Shown piece by piece: positions 38,624 to 47,964 of a stretch of DNA of 64,000 nt. Every line of letters begins with the position of its first letter. The stretch's first letter is position 1. The stretch covers positions 1 through 64,000 of the forward strand of contig CAXXQH010000001.1 in NCBI GenBank assembly GCA_963678375.2. The letters are read 5' to 3'. A program made the position numbers and the translations under genes. The stretch is from JAEKNW01 sp963678375. GTDB lineage: Bacteria; Cloacimonadota; Cloacimonadia; Cloacimonadales; JAFGVF01. Below the pieces are notes generated by a model. The model saw nothing but the letters and a program-made list of their open reading frames with translations, did no database searches and had not been told where the DNA came from.

Positions 38624-39427
38624 TTACCAAAGCTTGTAGAAATGATTTACAGGACTTTTCCCTTTACCTAGTTGATAAAAAGCACCATCAGAAATTGATT
38701 CAGTAATATATTGCTTTGCATTTTTTACAGCAGAAATGATATTTTCATTTTGTCCTAAGAAAGCAGCAATAGCAGATGATAAGGTACAACCTGTGCCATG
38801 ATTATTTATCGTATCTATTCTTGCTGAATCAAGCCAGAGATATGAGTAATCTTCTGATAAAAATAAATCTGGTAATAAGTTATCTTTATAGAAACTTCCC
38901 TTAAGGATAACATTCTTGCAACCAAATGAAAGCAATTTTTGCCCAGCTGCTAACATTTCTTTTTTATTGGAAATCTTCAACTTGGTTAATATTTGAGCTT
39001 CACTTAAGTTAGGGGTTAGGATTTTAGCTAAAGGTATAAGATGAGTAATTAATGATTCAATAGCGTTATCTTGTAGTAGTTTATCTCCAGATTTGGCTAC
39101 CATAACAGGATCAAGTACTATATTCGGAATATTATAACTGATTAATGTATCTGCAACTGTTTCAATGACCTCAGGATTACTTAACATACCTATTTTAACA
39201 GCATCAGCTCCGATATCAGAGAGTACTGCATCCATCTGTTGCTTAATAAAATTTGCTTCTATCGGATATATACCGGTGACCCCAAGAGTATTTTGAGCAG
39301 TTAGAGCTGTTATTACAGACATTCCGTAGCAACCTAGAGCAGAAAACGTCTTCAAATCTGCTTGGATACCAGCTCCACCTCCGCTATCAGACCCAGCAAT
39401 AGTTAAAAGTCTTGTGTATTTTTTCAT
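38624..39427 (-). CDS. thiD: HMP/HMP-P kinase
   Basis: 267 residues. TIAGSDSGGGAGIQADLKTF at the start, ALTAQNTLGVTGI, DAVKIGMLSNPEVI and the C-terminal NNHGTGCTLSSAIAAFLGQ with the anion-hole and catalytic Asp-equivalent loop are diagnostic. It phosphorylates hydroxymethylpyrimidine twice. Part of the salvage set with thiE, thiM and tenA. Confidence 0.93.
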   Translation of the reverse strand: MKKYTRLLTIAGSDSGGGAGIQADLKTFSALGCYGMSVITALTAQNTLGVTGIYPIEANFIKQQMDAVLSDIGADAVKIGMLSNPEVIETVADTLISYNIPNIVLDPVMVAKSGDKLLQDNAIESLITHLIPLAKILTPNLSEAQILTKLKISNKKEMLAAGQKLLSFGCKNVILKGSFYKDNLLPDLFLSEDYSYLWLDSARIDTINNHGTGCTLSSAIAAFLGQNENIISAVKNAKQYITESISDGAFYQLGKGKSPVNHFYKLW

Positions 39428-39473
39428 AATATTTTTCCTTAAGAATACTCCTTAATCTGATTGTTTTATAAGT

Positions 39474-40121
39474 CTAATTTTGAGACTTACCTTTTAATAT
39501 TTCTTCTATAAGCTGATTAGATGCATTTCTGGGAGATTGAGCAGAACATATTGCTGATACAACAGCAATTCCATCTGCTCCTGCACTTATTATCTCCTTA
39601 GTATTACTTTTATTAATGCCCCCAATTGCGACTAACTTGTGTTGAGAGAATTTTCTAATAGCCTTAATTCCTTCTAAACCTAAAGGTTGAGCTATATCAG
39701 TTTTAGTATTAGTTGAGAAAACAGGGCTAATTCCTAGATAATCAACATCTAAAGATTCAGCATCTTCTGCATCTTGAATTGACTCAACTGAAAGACCAAT
39801 AATAGCATCAGGACCTAAAATCTTACGTGCTACTTGGTAAGGTAAATCAGATTGACCTATGTGAAGACCTTCAGCATTAACCGCTAAAGCAATATCTAGC
39901 CTATCATTTATAATAAGAGGGACCTGGTATTTTTTAGTCATTTCTGCAACTTGCTTAGCTAGTTGATAGAAGTCTCTAGTTAATGAATCTTTTTCTCTTA
40001 ATTGTACTATGGTTACACCACCTAAAATAGCTTCCTCAATAACATAAAGTAATTCTCTGGCTAAAGTTAAGTTTCTATCTGTTACTAGGTAAAGAGAGTA
40101 GTCAACTTTGTTTTTATTCAT
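39474..40121 (-). CDS. thiE: Thiamine-phosphate synthase
   Basis: 215 residues: LVTDRNL, TIVQLREKDSL, LIINDRLDIALAVNAEGLHIGQSDLP (in parts), IGLSVESIQDAED, GISPVFSTNTK and AIGGINKSNT are the standard ThiE motifs. It joins HMP-PP and hydroxyethylthiazole phosphate. Its start overlaps the end of thiM by 8 nt. Confidence 0.93.
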   Translation of the reverse strand: MNKNKVDYSLYLVTDRNLTLARELLYVIEEAILGGVTIVQLREKDSLTRDFYQLAKQVAEMTKKYQVPLIINDRLDIALAVNAEGLHIGQSDLPYQVARKILGPDAIIGLSVESIQDAEDAESLDVDYLGISPVFSTNTKTDIAQPLGLEGIKAIRKFSQHKLVAIGGINKSNTKEIISAGADGIAVVSAICSAQSPRNASNQLIEEILKGKSQN

Positions 40122-40908
40122 GGTATTTAAGGTTTTCAGTTACTTCTTCTTGTGATATACTATATAGTTTATCAAGGAAGTTCATTTGCAATGAGGCTGG
40201 GCCATTAGATTGTTTAACAGAAATCTCACCACATATCCCCATTATAGCCATTGCATTAGCACAAGCTTCAAGGTAGTTGGAGTTAACAGCACAAAATGCT
40301 CCAGTGATGGCAGTAGCAGTGCATCCTAAACCAGTCACTTTAGGCATCATTGTATGACCATTATCAATAAAAATTGTCTTCTTATTATCAGTAATTATAT
40401 CAGTTTCGCCACTTACTACAACAACACAATTATGCTGTTCAGCAAGAGTTTTCGCTGCTAATAAAGCATTATCAGAAGAATGATTACTATCAACACCTTT
40501 AGTCTGGATATTAGTATCAATGAGAGCCATAATCTCAGAAGCATTTCCTCTAATTACAGTAGGTTTTGCTATTTCAAAGAGAGCTTTTACTGTGTTTGTT
40601 CTGAACTTAGTAGCACCAGCACCAACCGGGTCAAGAATGATAGGAATATCTCTTAATCTTGCTGTTTGCATAGCAATTTTCATTGCTTCAATCCAGTGTT
40701 CACTTAGTGTCCCGATATTAATTACTAAAGCAGAGGCTATAGAAGCCATGTCTGCAACTTCTTCTATTGCATGAGCCATAACCGGAGATGCTCCAATTGA
40801 CAACAAGGCATTAGCAGTATTATTCATTACCACATAATTAGTTATGTTATGTACAAGCGGTGAGCTTTCTCTTATTTTTTCAATATCTTTCCATACATTA
40901 AGAATCAT
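40114..40908 (-). CDS. thiM: Hydroxyethylthiazole kinase
   Basis: 264 residues. ITNYVVMNNTANALLSIGAS, ILDPVGAGATKFRT, VIRGNASEI, KVTGLGCTATAITGAF are the ThiM signature parts. It phosphorylates the thiazole alcohol for salvage. AAGGAG precedes the start. No thiC or thiG in the window, so the set is for salvage. The 119-nt leader shows no TPP riboswitch core. Confidence 0.93.
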   Translation of the reverse strand: MILNVWKDIEKIRESSPLVHNITNYVVMNNTANALLSIGASPVMAHAIEEVADMASIASALVINIGTLSEHWIEAMKIAMQTARLRDIPIILDPVGAGATKFRTNTVKALFEIAKPTVIRGNASEIMALIDTNIQTKGVDSNHSSDNALLAAKTLAEQHNCVVVVSGETDIITDNKKTIFIDNGHTMMPKVTGLGCTATAITGAFCAVNSNYLEACANAMAIMGICGEISVKQSNGPASLQMNFLDKLYSISQEEVTENLKYHE

Positions 40909-41027
40909 TGTAACTCCTTAAATTTCTAAATATATAAAGATTGATTAACAGCTAGTTCTTAAAGTTATACTTAAGCTTTTTCTTTATATTTATTTTAGTA
41001 TTTTTGATCATTAATTAATTTTTGGGA

Positions 41028-41729
41028 TTATTTAATAGCTTTAATCGCTACATAATCGCCACAGTCGTAACCAGGAATTGGTTCTTCCATTTCCTCGTCT
41101 GAGTAGGCAGGATGTTTAGTCAGTGTTTGAGCAAACTCTAAGTTAGTGAAGCCAGACTTTTCTAGCATTCGAATTTTTTCAGGAGTTGAACGCCAGTTAG
41201 ATTCATTAATAAAAGATATGGGGTAGGCATTAGGTGCTTTAGCTTCATTGAAATAATTATGTTCCCATGTACCAATTTCTTTTGCTAAGTTATATAAAAT
41301 ACCATAACTACTCTCTTTAGGGACATCAACAACAAGAATCATACCACCTGGCTTTAACGCTTTATAAGCTTTATCAAAAGCCTTTTGGAGATCAGTGATA
41401 TAACTTGGTGTGCCATTAAACATAACTGTATCATATAGTTCTGTGCCAAAATCTGTATCTTCTGCTTTTCCAATAGTAACTTTTAGACCTCTTTTGCTAG
41501 CTATTTCAGCCATACCTTCAGCAGGTTCAATACCTTCTGTTAGCTTTATATTGTACTCTTTTTTTAAAATAGCTTCAAACAATCCACTACCACAACCGAT
41601 AGATAATGATCTTCCCGGGTTTTTTAAGAAATGGGCTACTAAGGCTACTTCAGATGCTAATACGTTTACGTTTTTTAAGAACCATTCATCATATTTTGAT
41701 GCATATTGGTCAAATGCTCTTTCTATCAT
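41028..41729 (-). CDS. SAM-dependent methyltransferase
   Basis: 233 residues, class I Rossmann fold. SLSIGCGSGLFEAIL is motif I, MFNGTPSYI and LKPGGMILVVDVPKESS are later motifs. No N-terminal extra domain. The substrate is unknown. Separate from thiM by 119 nt. Confidence 0.78.
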   Translation of the reverse strand: MIERAFDQYASKYDEWFLKNVNVLASEVALVAHFLKNPGRSLSIGCGSGLFEAILKKEYNIKLTEGIEPAEGMAEIASKRGLKVTIGKAEDTDFGTELYDTVMFNGTPSYITDLQKAFDKAYKALKPGGMILVVDVPKESSYGILYNLAKEIGTWEHNYFNEAKAPNAYPISFINESNWRSTPEKIRMLEKSGFTNLEFAQTLTKHPAYSDEEMEEPIPGYDCGDYVAIKAIK

Positions 41730-42158
41730 TTTTATTCCACCTATAATTTTATCTTTGAAATAAGGAAAAATTGGTCGATAAATTTGTCAAGTAGGGATTG
41801 ATATTTTCTTATAGAATTCTGTAGGTCAAGCCAAAAACTATTAAGATGTTGTTAGCATTGTAAATATATTTAGCAGCAATCATCCTTCATTGCTAGAATC
41901 TCCAATAATTCCTATTACTATATAGAGTGAGTAACGATGAGGGAGTAGTTATGGGATGGTAACCCAAATAATGAAGTAGATTTTTGCAACTGAATAGATA
42001 TGATTTTATAGCAAAGTAAAATTGACTTTTGTGAAGAGTACATTAATCTTCCTTGTCTTGTCTTGTAATAAAATGGTATTGTTTCAATAGATATTTAATT
42101 TGACAAATTGCTTTAATCCTTTAAATTGGTTAGATAATAAAAAAAAGTGGTGTTAATT
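41730..42158. other. Gene-free intergenic stretch before secA
   Basis: About 430 bases. CCTTCATTGCTAGAATCTCC at 41884-41903 is close to the repeat arm at 30237, but the second arm (GAGTAACGATGAGG) is degraded. A possible promoter TTGACA (42100-42105) followed by a weak TTAAAT lies before secA. No ORF is supported. Confidence 0.55.
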
Positions 42159-45100
42159 ATGTTTGAAAAATTATTAAAGAAGATTTTTGGTGATAAACAC
42201 GAGAAATTTTTAAAGACTATATACCCGATTATCAATGATATAAACGATAGATATGCAAAATTAGAAGGCTTATCAGATGACGACTTACGCTCAAAAATTG
42301 TTGAGATTAAAAGCAAGCTTAAAAATGAGCTTGAGCCTGAATTTGAGAATCTAGAGAAGCTAAAAAAAGAATATATTACAGAAATAAACGAAAGTAAGAA
42401 AGATAGATTAAGCAATGAATTAGATAAAATTAAAGAAGATTTGAAACTGAAAGTTCAAAATTTACTTGATGATAATTTAGTAGAAGTTTTTGCTATTATC
42501 AAAGATACTTGTCGTAGGTTAGTAGGTCATGAGTATATAGTTAGAGGAAATCCAGCGACTTGGGACATGATACCTTATGATGTCCAAATGATAGGTGGTA
42601 TAGTACTTCATCGTGGTAACATTGCTGAGATGGCAACTGGTGAGGGTAAAACTTTAGTTGCTACCTTACCACTGTTCTTAAATGCTCTAATTGGTAAGGG
42701 TGCTCATCTTGTAACAGTAAATGAATATTTAGCACAACGTGATGCTGAATGGATGAGTCCAATCTTTGAGTTTCATAATATGAAAGTAGGTTGTATCGTT
42801 AATGGCATGTCTTTTGAAGATAAAAAAGCGGTTTATCGGTATGATGTTACTTATGGGATGAATAGTGAGTTTGGATTTGATTACCTAAGAGATAATATGG
42901 CGGTCCATTCTGACCAATTGGTGCAAAGGGATTTCTATTATGCAATTGTCGATGAAGTTGATAGTATTCTAATAGATGAAGCAAGGACACCTTTGATTAT
43001 CTCAGGTTCTGTTGATGATGATAAAAACTTCTATCAAGAGTTAAGACCTTATATAGAAAAACTAACAAAACTTCAAAATAATCTACTGAGAGAATTGAAC
43101 TCAAAGGTTAAAAGTTTGCTTGATGATCCTAATTCAGACTCTAATGAAATCGGTCGATTACTTCTATTAATGAAATTAGGTTCTCCAAAGAATAAAGCTT
43201 TTAACAAGTATATGAAAGAAGGTGATCTTAAGAAACTTTGTAATGATATCGAAGGTGTATTTATTCGTGATAAGAAAATGCATGAGTTAAATGCAGAGCT
43301 TTATTACAGTATTGATGAAAAAGCTAACACAGTGGAACTGAGTGAAATGGGTCAAGATGTCATCAATGACTATGAAAGAGACCTCTTTATAACTTCAACA
43401 CTTGATGAACTACTTGATTCCGTTGATAATGATGAAAGTATATCAATCGAAGAGAGGCTTAAGAAGAAGGAAAGAGTAACTCGTGAATTCATGGATAAGA
43501 GTGAAAAGCAACATGATATTAAACAGCTTCTTAAGGCTTATTCTCTGTTTGAAAAAGAAAAAGAGTATGTTGTAATGGATAATCAAGTCCAAATAGTTGA
43601 TGAATTTACTGGGCGTTTAATGCCTGGAAGAAGATTCTCTGATGGGTTGCATCAAGCTTTAGAAGCTAAAGAAAGAGTTAAGATTCAAAAAGCATCACAG
43701 ACGCTAGCAACAATAACTTTGCAAAATTATTTTAGAATGTTTGATAAATTAGCTGGGATGACTGGTACAGCTGTTACTGAAGAGAATGAGTTTATGGAAA
43801 TATATAAACTTCCTGTGGTTGAAATTCCAACAAATGTTCCTATAACAAGACGTGATCATGATGATTTTATATATTTGACAAAGAATGAGAAATATAAAGC
43901 AATTATTAGAGAAATAATATATTGGCACCAACAAGAAAAACCTGTTTTAGTTGGTACTACTAGTGTAGAAGTCTCAGAAACACTTAGTAGGATGCTGAGA
44001 TTAAATAAGATACCTCATAATATACTTAACGCTAAAAACCACGAAAAAGAGGCTGAGATTATTGCTGGTGCAGGTAGGGCAGGAGCTGTTACTATAGCTA
44101 CAAATATGGCTGGTAGAGGAACAGATATTAAAATTGCTGATTCTGTTATTAAGCAACAACATGAAGATTATCTTAATGCCAATAATGATGTTTCTAAAGA
44201 CTTACCTTATGGAGGACCTATAGATGGACTTCATGTCATAGGTTCTGAACGTCATGAAAGTAGGAGAATTGACAGACAGCTCCGAGGTAGAGCTGGTCGT
44301 CAAGGAGATCCTGGTACTTCAAGATTCTATCTTTCTCTAGAAGATGATTTAATGAGATTATTCGGATCAGACAGAATTGCTCCAATGATGATGAAATTAG
44401 GTGCAAAGAGTGATGAGCCTATAGTTCATCCATGGATGACTAATGCAGTTTCCAAAGCCCAGAAACGAGTTGAAGAACATAACTTTGAGATTAGAAAGAG
44501 ACTAATTAAATATGATGAAGTTATGACAGCTCAAAGAGAGATTATTTATCAATATCGCAATAACGTTCTTAAAGGCTATGATTTAAAGAATGAAATTTTA
44601 AATATGATAACCGATACTGTTAATAATATTATTGACAGAATTGTAGAGAGTAAAACTTTTGTAGAAGATCATGAGGTAGAAGAAGTTTGTAAATGGGTAA
44701 AATTAAATCTTGGGGTTCCAACAGATTACGCTAAGATTATGAATCCTGACTTAGATGTTAATCAGCTCAGAAACATTATGGAAGAAAGATTAATTAGAGC
44801 TTATGAGCAGAAAGAAGAAATAGTAGGTCTTGAGAATCAAAGAGAATTAGAAAGAAGATCTTTGTTGGAAGTAGTTGATTCTAACTGGAGAGAACATCTT
44901 AGAGAAATGGATCTGTTACAAGAAGGAATTAGTTTAAGAGCTTATGGAAATAAGGATCCACTCATTGAGTATAAAAAAGAGAGCTTCTATGTCTTTGAGG
45001 ACATGATATATCGAATTCAAGAGCAGGTGACACAAAAAGTATTCACAAGGGTTCTTGTAAATCAAGCAAATATTGAAGATGTTTTGGACAGAATAAAAAC

Positions 45101-45311
45101 AATGCATAATGAAGTGAATGTTTTTAATAATGGTCCTGCAATAGAAGAGCAATCCAAGCCACAAATGCCTAAAATGAACACTCCACAAGCACAAACAAAG
45201 GTAAAACCTATTGTGAATGCTGAGAAAATAGGCAGAAATGATCCTTGTCCTTGTGGAAGTGGAAAGAAATATAAAAAGTGTTGTGGTAAAAACATAACGG
45301 ATAATGAATAG
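42159..45311 (+). CDS. secA: Preprotein translocase ATPase SecA, long form
   Basis: 1050 residues versus about 900 in E. coli. It drives secretory proteins through SecYEG. Walker A (GEGKTLVATLPLFLNAL) near 160, DEVDSILIDEARTPLIISG, the second-domain motifs (LVGTTSVEVSE, NMAGRGTDI, RQLRGRAGRQGDPG) and a C-terminal zinc knuckle (CPCGSGKKYKKCCG) for SecB or ribosome contact. Extra length is mostly in an insertion around residues 290-430, as in Bacteroidetes-like SecA. The ATG at 42159 is used; two in-frame GTG codons lie just before it. Confidence 0.95.
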   Translation: MFEKLLKKIFGDKHEKFLKTIYPIINDINDRYAKLEGLSDDDLRSKIVEIKSKLKNELEPEFENLEKLKKEYITEINESKKDRLSNELDKIKEDLKLKVQNLLDDNLVEVFAIIKDTCRRLVGHEYIVRGNPATWDMIPYDVQMIGGIVLHRGNIAEMATGEGKTLVATLPLFLNALIGKGAHLVTVNEYLAQRDAEWMSPIFEFHNMKVGCIVNGMSFEDKKAVYRYDVTYGMNSEFGFDYLRDNMAVHSDQLVQRDFYYAIVDEVDSILIDEARTPLIISGSVDDDKNFYQELRPYIEKLTKLQNNLLRELNSKVKSLLDDPNSDSNEIGRLLLLMKLGSPKNKAFNKYMKEGDLKKLCNDIEGVFIRDKKMHELNAELYYSIDEKANTVELSEMGQDVINDYERDLFITSTLDELLDSVDNDESISIEERLKKKERVTREFMDKSEKQHDIKQLLKAYSLFEKEKEYVVMDNQVQIVDEFTGRLMPGRRFSDGLHQALEAKERVKIQKASQTLATITLQNYFRMFDKLAGMTGTAVTEENEFMEIYKLPVVEIPTNVPITRRDHDDFIYLTKNEKYKAIIREIIYWHQQEKPVLVGTTSVEVSETLSRMLRLNKIPHNILNAKNHEKEAEIIAGAGRAGAVTIATNMAGRGTDIKIADSVIKQQHEDYLNANNDVSKDLPYGGPIDGLHVIGSERHESRRIDRQLRGRAGRQGDPGTSRFYLSLEDDLMRLFGSDRIAPMMMKLGAKSDEPIVHPWMTNAVSKAQKRVEEHNFEIRKRLIKYDEVMTAQREIIYQYRNNVLKGYDLKNEILNMITDTVNNIIDRIVESKTFVEDHEVEEVCKWVKLNLGVPTDYAKIMNPDLDVNQLRNIMEERLIRAYEQKEEIVGLENQRELERRSLLEVVDSNWREHLREMDLLQEGISLRAYGNKDPLIEYKKESFYVFEDMIYRIQEQVTQKVFTRVLVNQANIEDVLDRIKTMHNEVNVFNNGPAIEEQSKPQMPKMNTPQAQTKVKPIVNAEKIGRNDPCPCGSGKKYKKCCGKNITDNE

Positions 45312-45737
45312 ATGAAAAAAGAAATAGATTATTTGAAAGAGCTATCTGGAAAACATTCTAGAGAGTTTTTAAAAAGTTTAAGTGAAGATGAACTACAGTC
45401 CTTAATAGAAATGCTAGAAAACCAAGACGGTAAGATAAAACCATATTATCGCAACCTAGATATTATTGAATCACAAGCGATTTCTGTTGATGCTTATGGT
45501 TACATGTTGAGTATGTATAATATTGGTTCACTAACTGAATTGACTTTCGAAAAAGTAATTCAGATTTGTATGCATTTGTATTATTTAACTCAAGAACAAG
45601 TTACTAAGAAGAAATTAGATAAAATAATAACAATGATTAATTTCTCAGATTTTAATCAAGCAAATATCAAAGAGTTCATAGATACCCTTATTAACGAAAA
45701 TAAATATCAGATGAATACTCAGAAAATAAAACACTAG
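45312..45737 (+). CDS. Smg-like (DUF494) protein between secA and topA
   Basis: 141 residues, acidic, helical, starts right after the secA stop. The C-terminal half (AYGYMLSMYNIGSLTELTFE, then KVIQICMHL and KLDKIITMINF) follows the pattern of Smg/DUF494 (GFLLFLEQIQVL, VIERVLAL, LKWVILMVLF in E. coli Smg, from memory). E. coli smg also lies near topA, which supports the call. The N-terminal half is unlike Smg. Function in any species is unclear. Confidence 0.5.
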   Translation: MKKEIDYLKELSGKHSREFLKSLSEDELQSLIEMLENQDGKIKPYYRNLDIIESQAISVDAYGYMLSMYNIGSLTELTFEKVIQICMHLYYLTQEQVTKKKLDKIITMINFSDFNQANIKEFIDTLINENKYQMNTQKIKH

Positions 45738-45744
45738 AGGGATT

Positions 45745-47964
45745 ATGTCTAAAAGTTTGATAATCGTGGAGTCTCCAGCAAAAGCAAAAACTATAAGTAA
45801 GTTCTTAGATAATAAATTTAACATTGTAGCTTCTATGGGTCATATAAGGGATTTGCCAAAAAAATCTCTAGGCATTGATTTGGATAATAATTATGCTGCA
45901 AAATATGTTAGTGATAGAACAAAGACTAAAATCATAAAGGAGTTAAGAGAAAAAGCTAAAAGTGCTCCTGAAATCTACTTGGCAAGTGACCATGATAGAG
46001 AAGGAGAAGCTATTGCTTGGCATCTTACAGAACTACTAAAAAAAGAAATCAAAGGCAAGCCTGTTCACCGAATAACTTTCAATGAAATTACTAAAAAAGC
46101 CATTGTAGAATCAATTAAACACCCAGGTGATATTGATATCAATAAGGTGAATGCGCAACAAGCTAGACGAATTCTAGATCGAATTGTTGGATATAAAGTT
46201 AGTCCAATATTATGGAAGGTTATTGCTAAAGATTTAAGTGCTGGGAGAGTTCAATCCGTTGCATTAAGACTTGTCTGTGAGAAAGAAGAAGAAATAAATG
46301 CTTTTATTCCAGAAGAGTATTGGAAAATTTATGCAAATTTTTGGAAAGACAATTTTCAGCCTTTTAAAGGAGAATTGAATAAAATTGATGGAAAGAAAGC
46401 AAAGATAAGTAATAAAGAGGAAGCTGAAAAGATACTAGAAGATATTAAGAAATCACAAACTGAATTGAAAGATATTAAAAAGAGTAAGAAAAAAGTTCAA
46501 CCTCCAACACCTTATATTACTTCTACGTTGCAGCAAGATGCTTCACGTATATCAGGCTTTAGTCCTAAAAGAACTATGAAAATAGCTCAAGAGTTGTATG
46601 AAGGCATATCTATAGCAGGTGAACAATCAGGTCTTATTACCTATATGAGAACCGACTCTCTTAGAATATCAACAGAAGCACAAGATTCATGTAGAGCACT
46701 GATTAAAGAAAGATTTGGACAAGAAAAACTAAATCCAACAGTAAGAAATTTTGCCAACAAAAATAAGGCTCAAGATGCTCATGAAGCCATTAGACCTACT
46801 GATGTTTATAAAACACCAGAATCTATTAAAGGTTACTTATCTCCTGAACAGTTTAGAGTTTATAGTTTAATTTGGGGAAGATTTGTAGCTACTCAAATGA
46901 TACCTATGCTGGTCGAAAACGTGCAAGTTCTTGTTGAAACTGGGAAGTGTGAGTTTCTGACTAAAGGTGCTATTATTTTGGATAAAGGATTTTCCCTTGC
47001 TTACAGCTATGTCTCAACTTCAATGGGTGAATTAATTGATAAAGCATATCAAATCGGTGATGAATTAGAGAAAAGTGATGTAAGCTCTGAACAAAAGTTT
47101 ACTCAACCTCCAGCTCGTTATTCAGAAGCTTCGCTTATTAAAGAACTTGAAGCAAAAGAAATTGGTCGTCCTTCTACTTACTCATCGATAATTTCAACTA
47201 TTACTGATAGAAACTACGTTGAGTTGATTAAGAAGTATCTTCACCCAACAGAACTGGGTATAAAAGTAAATAGTTTTCTTACTAAAAAGTTTGATTCTAC
47301 CTTTAATGTTCTTTTCACCGCAGATATGGAGAAAAAGTTAGATAAGGTTGAAGAAGGTGATGAACTTTTTGAAAAGGTTTTAGATGAATATTATCAAGAA
47401 TTAAAAAAAATGATTGAGCAAGTTGATCTATCAAAAGAAAAAGAAAAATACTTGGAACATACTGATATCCCTTGTGAAAAATGTAAAGAAGGACATTACA
47501 TTGTTAGAACTGGTCGTCAAGGAGAATTCCTTGGCTGTTCTGAATATCCTAAATGCAAAGATATCAAGAATTTTAAAAGAGATAAAGATGGTAAAATTCA
47601 AATTGTGAAAGAAGAAACACTTGATGAAAAATGCCCAAAATGTGATAGTCCTTTAGTTGTTAAAAATGGTAGATTTGGTAAGTTTATAGCTTGTTCAAAC
47701 TACCCAAAATGTAAGTTTACTAAACCAATAGATTTAGGGATAAAATGTCCTGATTGCGAAACTGGTATGATTACTGAAAAGAAATCTAAGAAAGGTAGAA
47801 CATTCTATTCTTGTACAAATTATCCTGAATGTAAGTTCTCTTCTTGGAACAAACCTGTTAAAGTTACTTGTCCTAACTGTAATAATTACTATATGGAAGA
47901 GAAATTCTCCAAGGAAAAAGGTAATTATAAAGTTTGCCCTAAGTGTGGTCAGGAAGTCTTCTAA
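45745..47964 (+). CDS. topA: DNA topoisomerase I
   Basis: 739 residues. Toprim motif (LIIVESPAKAKTISKFL; DHDREGEAIAWHL), catalytic tyrosine in LITYMRTDSLRIS, and four C-terminal zinc ribbons (CEKCKEGH, CPKCDSP, CPDCETGM, CPNCNNYY with partner cysteines). It relaxes negative supercoils. GAGGGATT precedes the start. The stop overlaps the start of the ABC permease gene (TAATG). Confidence 0.95.
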   Translation: MSKSLIIVESPAKAKTISKFLDNKFNIVASMGHIRDLPKKSLGIDLDNNYAAKYVSDRTKTKIIKELREKAKSAPEIYLASDHDREGEAIAWHLTELLKKEIKGKPVHRITFNEITKKAIVESIKHPGDIDINKVNAQQARRILDRIVGYKVSPILWKVIAKDLSAGRVQSVALRLVCEKEEEINAFIPEEYWKIYANFWKDNFQPFKGELNKIDGKKAKISNKEEAEKILEDIKKSQTELKDIKKSKKKVQPPTPYITSTLQQDASRISGFSPKRTMKIAQELYEGISIAGEQSGLITYMRTDSLRISTEAQDSCRALIKERFGQEKLNPTVRNFANKNKAQDAHEAIRPTDVYKTPESIKGYLSPEQFRVYSLIWGRFVATQMIPMLVENVQVLVETGKCEFLTKGAIILDKGFSLAYSYVSTSMGELIDKAYQIGDELEKSDVSSEQKFTQPPARYSEASLIKELEAKEIGRPSTYSSIISTITDRNYVELIKKYLHPTELGIKVNSFLTKKFDSTFNVLFTADMEKKLDKVEEGDELFEKVLDEYYQELKKMIEQVDLSKEKEKYLEHTDIPCEKCKEGHYIVRTGRQGEFLGCSEYPKCKDIKNFKRDKDGKIQIVKEETLDEKCPKCDSPLVVKNGRFGKFIACSNYPKCKFTKPIDLGIKCPDCETGMITEKKSKKGRTFYSCTNYPECKFSSWNKPVKVTCPNCNNYYMEEKFSKEKGNYKVCPKCGQEVF

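Noticed and set aside
40909..41027. TPP riboswitch before thiM
   Set aside because: The conserved core strings and the expected helices are not present in the 119-nt leader.
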